From assembly GCF_028898945.1 (NCBI RefSeq), contig NZ_CP118607.1:1283501-1347500 (forward strand): a DNA stretch of 64,000 nt, given 5' to 3'. Shown here piece after piece: positions 1-8,246 of this stretch (position 1 is the first letter of the stretch; each line of letters opens with the position of its first letter). The notes under the pieces were generated by a model. The model had not been told where the DNA came from. It did no database searches and was given only the letters and a program-made list of their open reading frames with translations. The stretch comes from Pseudomonas sp. PSKL.D1 (GTDB lineage Bacteria > Pseudomonadota > Gammaproteobacteria > Pseudomonadales > Pseudomonadaceae). The translations under genes were made by a program, and so were the position numbers.

Positions 1-1
1 C

Positions 2-802
2 GTCAAGGTTATCGCGCCATGGCGTGAGTGGGACCTGCTGTCCCGCGAGAAGCTGATGGACTACGCCGAGAAGCACGGTATCCCGATCGAGCGCCACGGC
101 AAGAAGAAGTCGCCGTACTCGATGGACGCCAACCTGCTGCACATCTCTTATGAAGGCGGCGTGCTGGAAGACACTTGGACCGAGCACGAAGAAGACATGT
201 GGCGTTGGAGCGTCTCTCCGGAGAACGCACCGGATGTCGCTACCTACATCGAGCTCACCTATCGCAATGGTGACATCGTCGCCATCGATGGTGTCGACAT
301 GAGCCCAGCCACCGTGCTGGCCGAACTGAACCGCATTGGCGGCGCCAACGGTATCGGCCGTCTGGACATCGTCGAGAACCGTTACGTAGGCATGAAGTCG
401 CGCGGCTGCTACGAAACCCCGGGCGGCACCATCATGCTCAAGGCACACCGTGCCATCGAGTCGATCACCCTGGACCGCGAAGTCGCTCACCTGAAAGACG
501 AGCTGATGCCGAAGTACGCCAGCCTGATCTACACCGGCTACTGGTGGAGCCCGGAGCGCCTGATGCTGCAGCAGATGATCGACGCTTCCCAGGTCAACGT
601 TAACGGTGTTGTGCGCCTGAAACTGTACAAAGGCAATGTCATCGTTGTCGGCCGCAAGTCGGACGACTCGCTGTTCGATGCCAACATCGCGACCTTCGAG
701 GAAGATGGCGGTGCTTACAACCAGGCTGACGCTGCCGGCTTCATCAAATTGAATGCACTGCGCATGCGCATCGCAGCCAACAAGGGCCGCGGTTTGCTTT
801 AA
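2..802 (+). CDS. argG: Argininosuccinate synthase, 3' part (partial at window start)
   Basis: The reading frame is open from the first complete codon and ends with TAA at 800-802, giving the last 266 residues of a protein that is about 405 residues long in pseudomonads. The visible part begins with the [18 protein letters not shown] stretch typical of ArgG and ends in GRGLL. The enzyme joins citrulline and aspartate using ATP to form argininosuccinate, the penultimate step of arginine synthesis, in the cytoplasm. The gene stands alone here and is followed at once by a strong bidirectional terminator. The start lies outside the window. Family assignment is secure. Confidence 0.96.
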   Translation, partial: VKVIAPWREWDLLSREKLMDYAEKHGIPIERHGKKKSPYSMDANLLHISYEGGVLEDTWTEHEEDMWRWSVSPENAPDVATYIELTYRNGDIVAIDGVDMSPATVLAELNRIGGANGIGRLDIVENRYVGMKSRGCYETPGGTIMLKAHRAIESITLDREVAHLKDELMPKYASLIYTGYWWSPERLMLQQMIDASQVNVNGVVRLKLYKGNVIVVGRKSDDSLFDANIATFEEDGGAYNQADAAGFIKLNALRMRIAANKGRGLL

Positions 803-806
803 GCCA

Positions 807-854
807 TTGCAGGCATGAAAAAACCGGCTTCGGCCGGTTTTTTCATGCCTGCAA
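807..854. terminator. Bidirectional terminator between argG and the convergent membrane-protein gene
   Basis: A 22-bp perfect stem with a TTCG loop: the CCGGC/GCCGG core is flanked by six A and six T, then by TTGCAGGCATG and its complement. It works in both directions and separates argG (+) from the convergent gene ending at 861 (-). Confidence 0.93.
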
Positions 855-860
855 ATCAGG

Positions 861-1349
861 TCAACTCTTCAAATGCGCCGCATTGGGTGGAAGTTCCCCC
901 GCGGACAGCCTGAAGCACAATTGTTTGTCCAAGTTGCAAAACACCCAGTTGCCGCCTGTGTCAGGTGTATGTGTAAGCGCTTGCAATACTTGTTGCTCGA
1001 TCATTTTTTGAGCATCCGGACCGGACAGCATGACGGTGACTGGATCCGCCGCGTGGTTGAAATGCATTCGGCCAGGTTCGGCGTGAGGCGACTGTGAAAA
1101 GAGCGGTGAATGGGCCATTGCATGAGCCGCGACAGGTTCATGCTCCGGCTTGTAAAGTGATTTGTAATTAAAATTAAGTGTAAGAAAAAATAACGCAGTA
1201 AGAAAAAACGGGAATCCCACCAGAAACCACGTGTATAGGCTTTGGCTTTCTTCGCTGAGAAACGGCAGTGTTGCCAGCGCGGAGGATTCAATGATGCCGG
1301 CGAAGACAGCAATAATGGTCAACGGAGCTACGGGTTGTCTTGTCGTCAT
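861..1349 (-). CDS. Small two-TM membrane protein of unknown function
   Basis: 162 residues. Two hydrophobic helices are visible at about residues 9-30 and 37-58, joined by a short loop, followed by FNYKSLYKP and a soluble tail of about 100 residues with no motif I recognise. The helical hairpin ending in an N-x-K-x-L-Y-x-P stretch resembles a membrane anchor I have seen on small bacterial proteins, but I cannot name a family. The start is supported by AGGAGGG eight bases upstream of ATG. It is divergent from the response regulator gene at 1724 across 374 bp, so the two may share regulatory DNA. Real gene, function unknown. Confidence 0.72.
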   Translation of the reverse strand: MTTRQPVAPLTIIAVFAGIIESSALATLPFLSEESQSLYTWFLVGFPFFLTALFFLTLNFNYKSLYKPEHEPVAAHAMAHSPLFSQSPHAEPGRMHFNHAADPVTVMLSGPDAQKMIEQQVLQALTHTPDTGGNWVFCNLDKQLCFRLSAGELPPNAAHLKS

Positions 1350-1723
1350 GATGAGGGCCCTCCTGCGGTTGCCTCATCAATATCCTAGTGTTGCTCTCGA
1401 CTAAATTGTGGAGTCTTTCCGGGGTATTCATTCGCTTGCCGTGCTTTACCGTGCGTGCAGCGCCGGGCTGCACTGGTAGAGGGTAATCCTTGATGTTGAT
1501 GTTTAATTCATCAAAAGAGGCTGGAAAACGGAAACTTGAGCGTGCTTGTGATCTCACTTGGCCCGTAGTTGAGCGGGGCTACTTATTTTTGTAGGAAATT
1601 TCCTAAACAGACGTAAGGCTGATCTATTCGTGTATTTGAGCGAGAAATTGACACGCCATTGGGTGTGTTGCTCGGTTATGGTGAGGTGTCGTCAAAGCAA
1701 AATAATGAATGAATGGATATCGC
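1350..1723. other. 374-bp divergent intergenic region
   Basis: This gap separates the two-TM protein (-) from the response regulator (+). It is A+T-richer than its neighbours. It holds the perfect palindrome at 1592-1605 and an exact TTGACA hexamer at 1648-1653, although no convincing -10 box follows at 16-18 bp. A weak 89-codon frame on the minus strand here has no ribosome binding site and was not called. Confidence 0.6.
1592..1605. promoter_or_regulatory. Candidate response-regulator binding site (perfect 14-bp palindrome)
   Basis: TAGGAAATTTCCTA is a perfect palindrome. Read as two inverted heptads it is TAGGAAA-TTTCCTA, which matches the inverted TTTCC/TTA heptads bound by Bordetella BvgA and resembles the enterobacterial Rcs box. 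It lies 119 bp upstream of the start of a BvgA-like regulator gene, so autoregulation is plausible. The match is seen directly; the binding is inference. Confidence 0.55.
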
Positions 1724-2350
1724 ATGAATAAAGTCCTAATCGTGGATGACCACCCGGTCATACGCTTGGCAGTGCGCATGCTGATGGAGCGGCATGGCTA
1801 CGATGTGGTCGCGGAAACCGACAACGGCGTAGCAGCCTTGCAACTTACCAGGGAACACTTGCCCGACATCGTGGTACTGGATATCGGCATTCCCAAACTC
1901 GACGGGCTCGAAGTCATCGCCCGCATGGCTTCGGCCAGCCCGGGTAGCCGGGTACTGGTGCTGACATCGCAAGCCCCCGGCCACTTCTCGATGCGTTGCA
2001 TGCAGGCAGGGGCTTCAGGCTATGTGTGCAAGCAGCAGGAACTGACAGAGCTGCTCAGCGCCATCAAGGCCGTGCTCTCTGGTTACAGCTATTTCCCAAA
2101 CCAGGCATTGCACAAGTCGCGGGGGCGTGTGGGCGGCGCCAGCGAACAGGAAATGGTCGATCGCCTGTCGGCCAGGGAAATGATGGTGCTGCAACAATTG
2201 GCGCGCGGGAAATCAAACAAGGAGATTGCCGATAGCATGTACCTCAGCAACAAGACCGTCAGCACCTACAAGACCCGCCTGCTGCTCAAGCTCAATGCCC
2301 ACTCACTGGTGGACCTGATTGAACTGGCTCAGCGGCATGGCATAACTTGA
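1724..2350 (+). CDS. BvgA-like LuxR/NarL-family response regulator (orphan)
   Basis: 208 residues. Receiver domain at about 1-120 with the acidic pair D8/D9, phosphoacceptor D53 in VLDIGIPKLDGLEVIARM, T81 and K103. A LuxR-type helix-turn-helix fills about 143-205. Both the phosphorylation loop and the recognition helix region (SNKEIADSMYLSNKTVSTYK) closely resemble Bordetella BvgA as I remember it. No histidine kinase gene is adjacent, so its partner must be encoded elsewhere. I chose ATG 1724 (MNKVLIVDDH) rather than 1709 because it gives the standard receiver N-terminus. A terminator follows 12 bp after the stop. Targets unknown; autoregulation is suggested by the palindrome at 1592-1605. 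Confidence 0.88.
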   Translation: MNKVLIVDDHPVIRLAVRMLMERHGYDVVAETDNGVAALQLTREHLPDIVVLDIGIPKLDGLEVIARMASASPGSRVLVLTSQAPGHFSMRCMQAGASGYVCKQQELTELLSAIKAVLSGYSYFPNQALHKSRGRVGGASEQEMVDRLSAREMMVLQQLARGKSNKEIADSMYLSNKTVSTYKTRLLLKLNAHSLVDLIELAQRHGIT

Positions 2351-2361
2351 CCCCCAAAAAG

Positions 2362-2393
2362 CAGAAAGCCTCCGAGAGGGAGGCTTTCTGTTT
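2362..2393. terminator. Bidirectional terminator
   Basis: A 12-bp perfect stem (CAGAAAGCCTCC with its complement) and a GAGAG loop lie between the response regulator (+) and the convergent small gene ending at 2396 (-). Confidence 0.88.
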
Positions 2394-2395
2394 GG

Positions 2396-2572
2396 CTACA
2401 AGTCGTAGTCGAAATCGGTGAGTTGCCTTTTCAGGCGTCGCTCTTCAAGGAGGTTGTCAATGGTGCGGCGTTTGCTCAGGTTGGTTTTCGCGGTTTCCAC
2501 CTGCGGCTCCGCTTCATCATCAGCGGTGGCAAAGTCATCTTCGATCGACAGTTCGTCTTTATCGGTACTCAT
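2396..2572 (-). CDS. PA3496-type small acidic protein
   Basis: 58 residues, soluble, acidic N-terminal half (MSTDKDELSIEDDFATADDE) and basic C-terminal half (RRTIDNLLEERRLKRQL). This is the small protein found next to nth in pseudomonads and annotated as the PA3496 family, a putative envelope-integrity protein; I recognise it from the context and length. ATG 2572 is preferred over a TTG twelve bases upstream because TTGGAG sits at a proper distance from it. It follows nth on the same strand after a 104-bp gap and is closed by a terminator. Confidence 0.7.
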   Translation of the reverse strand: MSTDKDELSIEDDFATADDEAEPQVETAKTNLSKRRTIDNLLEERRLKRQLTDFDYDL

Positions 2573-2676
2573 GAGTCGCTCCAAGCCAAAGGGCCATTGG
2601 CCGTCCTTATAGCGAGAAAGCGAAGCCCGGTAAAAAAGATTTTTTCAATCACCCCGCGCAAATTTTCGCAAGCTTA

Positions 2677-3315
2677 TCAATCGTCAGATGTCTTCTGCTT
2701 GTACTCGCACAGGTCCTCGATGCGGCAACTACCACAGCGGGGCTTGCGCGCCTGGCACACGTAGCGCCCATGCAGGATCAGCCAGTGATGAGCATCGAGT
2801 AGATAATCCTTGGGCACGAACTTGAGCAGTTTCTTCTCCACCTCCAGCACGTTTTTGCCCGGTGCGATACCCGTGCGGTTGCTGACCCTGAAGATATGGG
2901 TGTCTACCGCCATGGCAGGCTGGCGGAACGCGGTGTTGAGCACCACGTTGGCAGTTTTGCGGCCTACCCCCGGCAATGCTTCCAGCGCCTCGCGAGTGTC
3001 AGGTACCTCACCGTTGTGGCGTTCGATCAACAGGCGGCAGGCCTCGATCACGTTCTTGGCTTTGCTGTTGTACAGCCCGATGGTCTTGATGTACTCGCTC
3101 AGGCCTTCGACCCCCAGTGCATAGATGGCCTGCGGTGTATTGGCTACCGGGAACAACCTGGCTGTGGCTTTGTTAACGCCAACATCGGTGGCCTGCGCCG
3201 AAAGGGTCACGGCAACCAGCAACTCGAATGGCGTGGTGTAGGCCAGTTCGGTTTTCGGATCGGGATTGTCTTCGTGCAGCCTGCGAAAAATCTCCAGACG
3301 TTTGGCAGCATTCAT
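2677..3315 (-). CDS. nth: Endonuclease III
   Basis: 212 residues, as long as E. coli Nth (211). The helix-hairpin-helix is LPGVGRKTANVV with its catalytic lysine, the catalytic aspartate lies in AVDTHIFRVSNR, and the [4Fe-4S] cluster ligands have the C-x6-C-x2-C-x5-C pattern near the C-terminus. It is a DNA glycosylase/AP lyase that removes oxidised pyrimidines in base-excision repair. ATG 3315 gives the family start; a longer upstream frame is only an overlap with rnfE. The gene starts four bases after the rnfE stop, so it is the last gene of the rnf operon, the usual gammaproteobacterial arrangement. Confidence 0.95.
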   Translation of the reverse strand: MNAAKRLEIFRRLHEDNPDPKTELAYTTPFELLVAVTLSAQATDVGVNKATARLFPVANTPQAIYALGVEGLSEYIKTIGLYNSKAKNVIEACRLLIERHNGEVPDTREALEALPGVGRKTANVVLNTAFRQPAMAVDTHIFRVSNRTGIAPGKNVLEVEKKLLKFVPKDYLLDAHHWLILHGRYVCQARKPRCGSCRIEDLCEYKQKTSDD

Positions 3316-3319
3316 GGGT

Positions 3320-3844
3320 TCAGCGCTTTCCTTGACGACATGAGGGGAGTGCCCCCGGATGCAGCCAATTGTACAAGGCCAGCAGCACTGCGAGCAGCAA
3401 CAGTCCGCCTGCTGGCAGTGATGCCAGGTGCACGCCAAGCCCTTCGGCCAGCCCTTGGCGCATGGCTCCCAGCAGCAGGGTGGTTGCCAGCAGTGCGCAC
3501 AGGTACTTCAGTAACTGCCGGTAGCGGTTCTCGCGGGGTAGCAGGGCATCCGTGGCCAGGCATTGCAGGGCGACAAGTGTGGGGAAAAAGCTCAAGCTAA
3601 TGGCCAGTGGCAATGCCCAGGCGCTTAGCGCCATTTGCAGGCAACTGGTCAGGCCTGCAACCAGCAACAGGTTCGCCAGCGTGCACAGGCTACCCTCGAG
3701 CCTGTTACGCAACAAGCCAAGGAAAGTTTGATGAAGCGCAATCAGCGTGATCATGGCCAAGCCCGTGACAACTGCCTGGCTAAATGTCTGCGTGCCCCCC
3801 AGCAAGGGGGCGAGGCTCACCGCCAGCAAGCAGAAACTATTCAT
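3320..3844 (-). CDS. rnfE: RnfE-like membrane subunit, shortened
   Basis: 174 residues with about six hydrophobic helices; canonical RnfE/RsxE has roughly 230. RnfA and RnfE form an antiparallel pair in the Rnf complex, which couples NADH/ferredoxin redox to ion movement and in E. coli (Rsx) keeps SoxR reduced. Canonical RnfE has LGLCPLL near the N-terminus and a TNC motif later; both cysteines help hold an intramembrane [2Fe-2S] cluster. Here the first reads SLAPLLGG, with Ala12 in place of Cys, while the second is probably kept as Cys95. The start overlaps rnfG by eight bases. Assignment rests on position and weak similarity; function is doubtful given the missing subunits. Confidence 0.75.
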   Translation of the reverse strand: MNSFCLLAVSLAPLLGGTQTFSQAVVTGLAMITLIALHQTFLGLLRNRLEGSLCTLANLLLVAGLTSCLQMALSAWALPLAISLSFFPTLVALQCLATDALLPRENRYRQLLKYLCALLATTLLLGAMRQGLAEGLGVHLASLPAGGLLLLAVLLALYNWLHPGALPSCRQGKR

Positions 3845-4439
3845 GCGCTGAGGTTCCAAGCAGCAGGGTGCGATGTTGGTCGAAGTAGCGCAGTGCCTCC
3901 TGCTGCGCCACGATCACGGCGCGTGATGTGACCGTCGCGCCGGCCAGCTGGTCAAAATCACCTTGATCACGCTTGAGTGCCCAGCGATCGCTCAGGCCAC
4001 GATTGGCGAACTGCGACAGCCAACTGGCCTGTGGGTCGGTGATGCGTCCGCCCAGGCCCGGGCTTTCCCGCTGTTCTATCACGCGTGTGCCCATCAAGCG
4101 TCCATCCGCGCGGACGGCGATTGCCAGCCGGATGGGCGCGGCATAACCCTGTACTTCGCTCACAAACAGCACGGCCACAGCTGCCGTGCCTTGCATCGCT
4201 CGGTAGGCGGCGGTGATTCGGCTTTGGGGCGGTTGGTCGGTGGGAAGGGGAATAGGCGTGTCCAATGGCTTGTTGTCATAGCTTGTTGCCGGCAGCACAG
4301 CCAGAAACTGACGGGCCTTCCATTGTTGCAAGGCTTCTGTGGCCGGACCTTGGGTAAATTGTTGCCAGAGCAGTGTCACACCCAGGGACAGGCCGGCAAC
4401 CAACAGCAGCCAAGCGATGTTACGTGCAACTCGCTTCAT
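3837..4439 (-). CDS. rnfG: RnfG-like flavoprotein subunit
   Basis: 200 residues. One N-terminal membrane helix (about 8-24) is followed by a periplasmic FMN-binding domain. The signature VIEQRESPGLGGRI (about 120-133) and the covalent FMN-attachment motif AGATVTS (166-172) are both present, so this subunit can probably still carry flavin on a threonine. ATG 4439 overlaps the rnfD stop by four bases (ATGA), which fixes the start and implies translational coupling. The long upstream extension of the frame is shadow sequence inside rnfD. In a canonical Rnf complex RnfG passes electrons between RnfC/RnfD and the membrane core. Confidence 0.88.
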   Translation of the reverse strand: MKRVARNIAWLLLVAGLSLGVTLLWQQFTQGPATEALQQWKARQFLAVLPATSYDNKPLDTPIPLPTDQPPQSRITAAYRAMQGTAAVAVLFVSEVQGYAAPIRLAIAVRADGRLMGTRVIEQRESPGLGGRITDPQASWLSQFANRGLSDRWALKRDQGDFDQLAGATVTSRAVIVAQQEALRYFDQHRTLLLGTSAHE

Positions 4440-5413
4440 CGTGCGGCCTGCTGGCGCGCTGCGGCAAGGCGATCGAGTGCCGGCACCATGAGGTTCATCA
4501 GCAAAATGGCGAAGGCAGTGCCGTCCGGGTAACTGCCCCAGGTGCGAATCAGATAAATCAGCGTGCCTACGCCCAGCCCGAACATCAACTTGGCCTGGTT
4601 GCTTTTCGGGCCTGAGACTGGCTCTGTGGCAATGAAGAACGCCGCCAGCATCGTCGACCCGGAAAACAGATGCAGCAGGGGCGAACCATGGGAGTCTGAC
4701 CCTGAACCGTTCCACGCCAACAAGCTGAACACGAACAAAGCTGCCAGAACACCCGCTGGCGTGTGCCAACTGCAGACCTTGCGCTGTAACAGCAACAACC
4801 CGCCCAGCAGAAACGTCAGGTTGACCCATTCCACGCCACGGCCCCCGAGAGAGCCAAACCCCGGGTGGCTGGCAAACAGTTCTTCAACGGTCAGGCTGCG
4901 GTTATGACGCAGGGCGTCCAGTATGGTCGGGCTGGCCCAGGCGTCAATTTTGCCCGCGTTGCCGAACACCGGCGCCAAGCTGTCGATAAAGCCGGGCGCC
5001 TGAGCCGGCCACTGATTCATCTGCAAGGGGAAGCTCAACAGGACGAATGCGAACCCGACCATGGCTGGGTTGAACGGGTTGCGGCCAACACCGCCGAAGG
5101 CATGTTTGCCAATAGCGATGGCGGCAATGGCGGCAATCGTTGGCAACCACCATGGTGCCAAGGCCGGCAGCGCAACCGCCAGCAGTACGGCGGTAACCAG
5201 TGCGCTGCCGTCGCTCAATGTCGGCAGCACCGGTTGTTTGCGCAGCGTCAGCAACGCGGCTTCGCAAACGGCGGCACTGGCCGCGCACAACAACAGGTTG
5301 AACAGCATGCCCCAGCCATGCAGCCACAATGAGGCCAGCAAGCCTGGTACGCAGGCCACCAGCACCACTCCCATTGCACTGCGTAGCCGAGGATCAGCCT
5401 GGATGGAGTTCAT
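4436..5413 (-). CDS. rnfD: RnfD-like membrane flavoprotein subunit
   Basis: 325 residues with about nine hydrophobic segments. The GRNPFNPAMVGFAF region (about 110-124) and the later TEPVSGP segment are diagnostic of the RnfD/NqrB family. The covalent FMN threonine appears kept as Thr163 in DAWASPTILDALR, aligning with the SQATPL region of E. coli RsxD. The start overlaps the rnfA stop by four bases and the stop overlaps rnfG by four bases. In canonical operons rnfB and rnfC precede rnfD; here rnfA does. Family assignment is firm; the role of the complex in this strain is not. Confidence 0.92.
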   Translation of the reverse strand: MNSIQADPRLRSAMGVVLVACVPGLLASLWLHGWGMLFNLLLCAASAAVCEAALLTLRKQPVLPTLSDGSALVTAVLLAVALPALAPWWLPTIAAIAAIAIGKHAFGGVGRNPFNPAMVGFAFVLLSFPLQMNQWPAQAPGFIDSLAPVFGNAGKIDAWASPTILDALRHNRSLTVEELFASHPGFGSLGGRGVEWVNLTFLLGGLLLLQRKVCSWHTPAGVLAALFVFSLLAWNGSGSDSHGSPLLHLFSGSTMLAAFFIATEPVSGPKSNQAKLMFGLGVGTLIYLIRTWGSYPDGTAFAILLMNLMVPALDRLAAARQQAAR

Positions 5414-5958
5414 TGCATGAACAACCCGTTGAACCCGGAAAATGCCATCACCATGACGCCAGCGCCTATAAGGGCCAGCGGCAATCCCTGCAGGGCGTGA
5501 GGAACATCATCGTGGTCGCCGCGTTGCAGCAAGTCGTCGAACAGGGCAAGCGCCAGCCAGAACCCCAGCCCGGACAGAATGCTTGCGCCCAGCGTTGCAA
5601 AGCCCCCCGTCGAATTGTCGATGATGTGCAGTGTCAGCCCCAGCACCAAGGCATTGGTCATCACCGGCAATGCCAGCCCAGCGGTGGGCCAGCCCGGCCG
5701 TAATCTGCCCAGCCCTGCGGGTACGGCATAGGCAATCAACGCCAGCCAAGGCAGCAACAGAAACAATTGCAGGCCCTGCAACTGCATAGGCACCACAACG
5801 ATTCGCTCAAGCATGCAGCCACCGCTGACGCCAAGCACGGTCGCAAGCGCACACGCCAGGCCGAACACATGCAGCCGCAGCCGCGAAACCGGCTGTTGCA
5901 GCATGTAGAGAGAGCTGACCAGCGCGGCACTGACCAGAACCAGGACGTAGTCGTTCAT
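5410..5958 (-). CDS. rnfA: RnfA-like membrane subunit lacking the cluster cysteines
   Basis: 182 residues, six predicted helices, ending AFSGFNGLFMQ, close to the AFMGFSGL end of E. coli RsxA. The start is ATG 5958 (MNDYVLVLVS, compare MTDYLLLFV in RsxA). Canonical RnfA has one cysteine in LGLCPFMG and one in TNCAVLG that ligate an intramembrane [2Fe-2S] cluster with RnfE. Here the first region reads YMLQQPVSR and the second MTNALVLGL (Ala103 in place of Cys), so neither ligand is present. It is the first gene of the operon rnfA-D-G-E-nth and lies 91 bp downstream of metG on the same strand, separated by a terminator. Confidence 0.82.
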   Translation of the reverse strand: MNDYVLVLVSAALVSSLYMLQQPVSRLRLHVFGLACALATVLGVSGGCMLERIVVVPMQLQGLQLFLLLPWLALIAYAVPAGLGRLRPGWPTAGLALPVMTNALVLGLTLHIIDNSTGGFATLGASILSGLGFWLALALFDDLLQRGDHDDVPHALQGLPLALIGAGVMVMAFSGFNGLFMQ

Positions 5959-6010
5959 GCTAATGACGATAGCCGGGAAACACACGATGTGTCCGGCAAT
6001 AAAGGGCGTG

Positions 6011-6043
6011 CAAAACAAAAGCCCCGGCGCAAAGGCCGGGGCT
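6011..6043 (-). terminator. metG terminator
   Basis: A GCCCCGGC/GCCGGGGC stem with a six-base loop is followed on the minus strand by a T-rich run (TTTTGTTTTG). It ends metG and isolates the rnf operon. Confidence 0.88.
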
Positions 6044-6049
6044 GGGATA

Positions 6050-8089
6050 TTACTTGATACGTTGGCCTGGCTTGGCGCCGCTGTCCGGGCTGAGCAGGTA
6101 GATTTCCTCGCCGCCAGGGCCTGCGGCCATGACCATGCCTTCAGACACGCCAAAGCGCATTTTGCGCGGTTTTAGGTTGGCTACCATCATGGTCAGGCGG
6201 CCTTCCAGCTTGGACGGGTCGGGGTAGGCCGACTTGATGCCCGAGAACACGTTGCGGCGCTCGTCACCGATGTCCAGCGTCAGTTGCAGCAGCTTGTCGG
6301 CGCCTGGCACAGCCTCTGCCTTGACGATCAGCGCCACGCGCAGGTCGACAGCGGCGAAGGTGTCGAACTCGATTTCGGCCGAGAGCGGGTCTTTGGCCAG
6401 TTCGCCGTTGCCGGCCGGGGCTTTGGCTTCAGCGGCCAGCAGGTCTTCCTTGCTGGCGGCAACCATGGCTTCGACCTTGGCTGGCTCGATGCGGCTCATC
6501 AGCGCCTTGAACGGGTTCAGCTGATGGTTTTCCAGGCGGGTCAGGTGGTCGTTCCAGGTCAATGGCGCGACATTGAGGAAAGCCTCGGCGTCGGCGGCCA
6601 GCACCGGCAGTACCGGTTTGAGGAAGATCACCAGCTGGCGGAACAGGTTGATGCCTTGGGCGCAGATGGCCTGCACTTCATCCTGCTTGCCTTCCTGCTT
6701 GGCCAGCGACCACGGCGCCTTGTCGGCGATCCAGGCATTGGCACGGTCGGCCAGTGCCATGATTTCACGCATGGCGCGGCCGAAGTCGCGGCCTTCGTAC
6801 GCTTCAGCGATGGATGGGGCGGCAGTAAGGAACGCTTCGGTCAGTTCTGGTGCAGCATCACCGGCAACCATTACGCCGTCATTGCCCTTGTGAATGAAAC
6901 CGGCGCAGCGGCTGGCGATGTTGACCACTTTGCCAACCAGGTCAGAGTTGACCTTCTGTACGAAGTCTTCGAGGTTCAGGTCCAGGTCGTCGACGCCACG
7001 GCCAAGCTTGGCCGCGTAGTAGTAACGCAGGTATTCCGGCTGCAGATGATCCAGATAGGTGCGAGCTTTGATGAAGGTGCCGCGCGACTTGGACATCTTG
7101 GCGCCGTTGACGGTCAGGTAGCCGTGCACGTTGACCGCGGTTGGCTTGCGGAAGCCCGCGCCTTCGAGCATTGCTGGCCAGAACAGGGCGTGGAAGTTGA
7201 CGATGTCCTTGCCGATGAAGTGGTACAGCTCGGCCTTGGAACCCTCGCTCCAGAACGCATCGAAGTCCAGCTCCGGGCGGCGGGCGCACAGGTTATTGAA
7301 GCTGGCCATGTAGCCGATCGGGGCGTCCAGCCACACATAGAAGTACTTGCCTGGCTCGCCCGGGATTTCGAAGCCGAAGTACGGCGCATCACGGGAAATG
7401 TCCCACTCCTGCAGGCCCGAATCCAGCCACTCGGCCAGCTTGTTGGCCACGGCGTCCTGCAGCGTGCCGCTGCGGGTCCACTGCTGCAGCATGGCCTGGA
7501 AGTCCGGCAGCTTGAAGAAGAAGTGCTGCGAATCGCGCAATACCGGAGTGGCACCGGAAATCGCCGACTTGGGGTTTTTCAGTTCGGTCGGGGCGTAGGT
7601 GGCGCCGCACTTCTCGCAGTTATCGCCGTACTGGTCTTCGGCCGCGCATTTCGGGCAGGTGCCCTTGATGAAACGGTCTGCCAGGAACATGCCCTTTTCA
7701 GGGTCGAAGTACTGGGTCACCGAACGGGTGGCGATGTGCCCGGCGTCGCGCAGGCGGGAGTAGATCAAGCTCGACAGCTCGCGGTTTTCGTCGCTGTGGG
7801 TCGAGTGGAAGTTGTCGAAGTCCACCAGGAAGTCGGCGAAATCGCCGCTGTGCTCGGCCTGAACGTTGGCGATCAGTTGCTCCGGGGTGATGCCTTCTTT
7901 CTCGGCGCGCAGCATGATTGCCGAACCGTGGGCGTCGTCGGCGCAGACGTAGATGCACTGGTTACCGCGCAGCTTCTGGAAGCGCACCCACATGTCCGTC
8001 TGGATGTACTCCAGCATATGGCCCAGGTGAATGGAACCGTTGGCATAGGGCAGGGCGCTTGTAACGAGAATCTGACGTGGCTCGGACAT
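6050..8089 (-). CDS. metG: Methionyl-tRNA synthetase
   Basis: 679 residues, matching the E. coli-type dimeric enzyme. The HIGH motif appears as HLGH near residue 21, the zinc knuckle as CPKC...CEKC near 145-165, and the KMSKS motif in [11 protein letters not shown]. The C-terminal 110 residues form the OB-fold tRNA-binding/dimerisation domain ([18 protein letters not shown]). It charges tRNA-Met with methionine. ATG 8089 ([18 protein letters not shown]) is the family start; the upstream in-frame extension is not. It is divergent from apbC over 157 bp, a common pairing in gammaproteobacteria. Confidence 0.97.
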   Translation of the reverse strand: MSEPRQILVTSALPYANGSIHLGHMLEYIQTDMWVRFQKLRGNQCIYVCADDAHGSAIMLRAEKEGITPEQLIANVQAEHSGDFADFLVDFDNFHSTHSDENRELSSLIYSRLRDAGHIATRSVTQYFDPEKGMFLADRFIKGTCPKCAAEDQYGDNCEKCGATYAPTELKNPKSAISGATPVLRDSQHFFFKLPDFQAMLQQWTRSGTLQDAVANKLAEWLDSGLQEWDISRDAPYFGFEIPGEPGKYFYVWLDAPIGYMASFNNLCARRPELDFDAFWSEGSKAELYHFIGKDIVNFHALFWPAMLEGAGFRKPTAVNVHGYLTVNGAKMSKSRGTFIKARTYLDHLQPEYLRYYYAAKLGRGVDDLDLNLEDFVQKVNSDLVGKVVNIASRCAGFIHKGNDGVMVAGDAAPELTEAFLTAAPSIAEAYEGRDFGRAMREIMALADRANAWIADKAPWSLAKQEGKQDEVQAICAQGINLFRQLVIFLKPVLPVLAADAEAFLNVAPLTWNDHLTRLENHQLNPFKALMSRIEPAKVEAMVAASKEDLLAAEAKAPAGNGELAKDPLSAEIEFDTFAAVDLRVALIVKAEAVPGADKLLQLTLDIGDERRNVFSGIKSAYPDPSKLEGRLTMMVANLKPRKMRFGVSEGMVMAAGPGGEEIYLLSPDSGAKPGQRIK

Positions 8090-8246
8090 GGTGGCTCGGC
8101 TACTTATTTGGCTCGGGTAAAAATGAAGGGTGATCGGCAACTATAAAGGGCTGGCGAATATATTTCACCCCAAGGACGCATCTGCTGACGATTGACGGGT
8201 TAGGATAGGCGCCTGTTTGACTATTTGTTTGCCAATGGGAGCCTCC

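Noticed and set aside
1288..1557. 89-codon minus-strand frame overlapping the start of the two-TM protein gene
   Set aside because: No ribosome binding site, low-complexity translation, and it overlaps a better supported start with AGGAGGG.
1648..1681. Sigma-70 promoter with exact TTGACA before the response regulator gene
   Set aside because: No acceptable -10 hexamer at 16-18 bp; the nearest TTATGG is 22 bp away, so I did not call a promoter.
6284..8146. 620-codon open frame on the plus strand opposite metG
   Set aside because: It is the antisense shadow of metG: high third-position G+C removes stop codons from the complementary frame. No ribosome binding site or domain.
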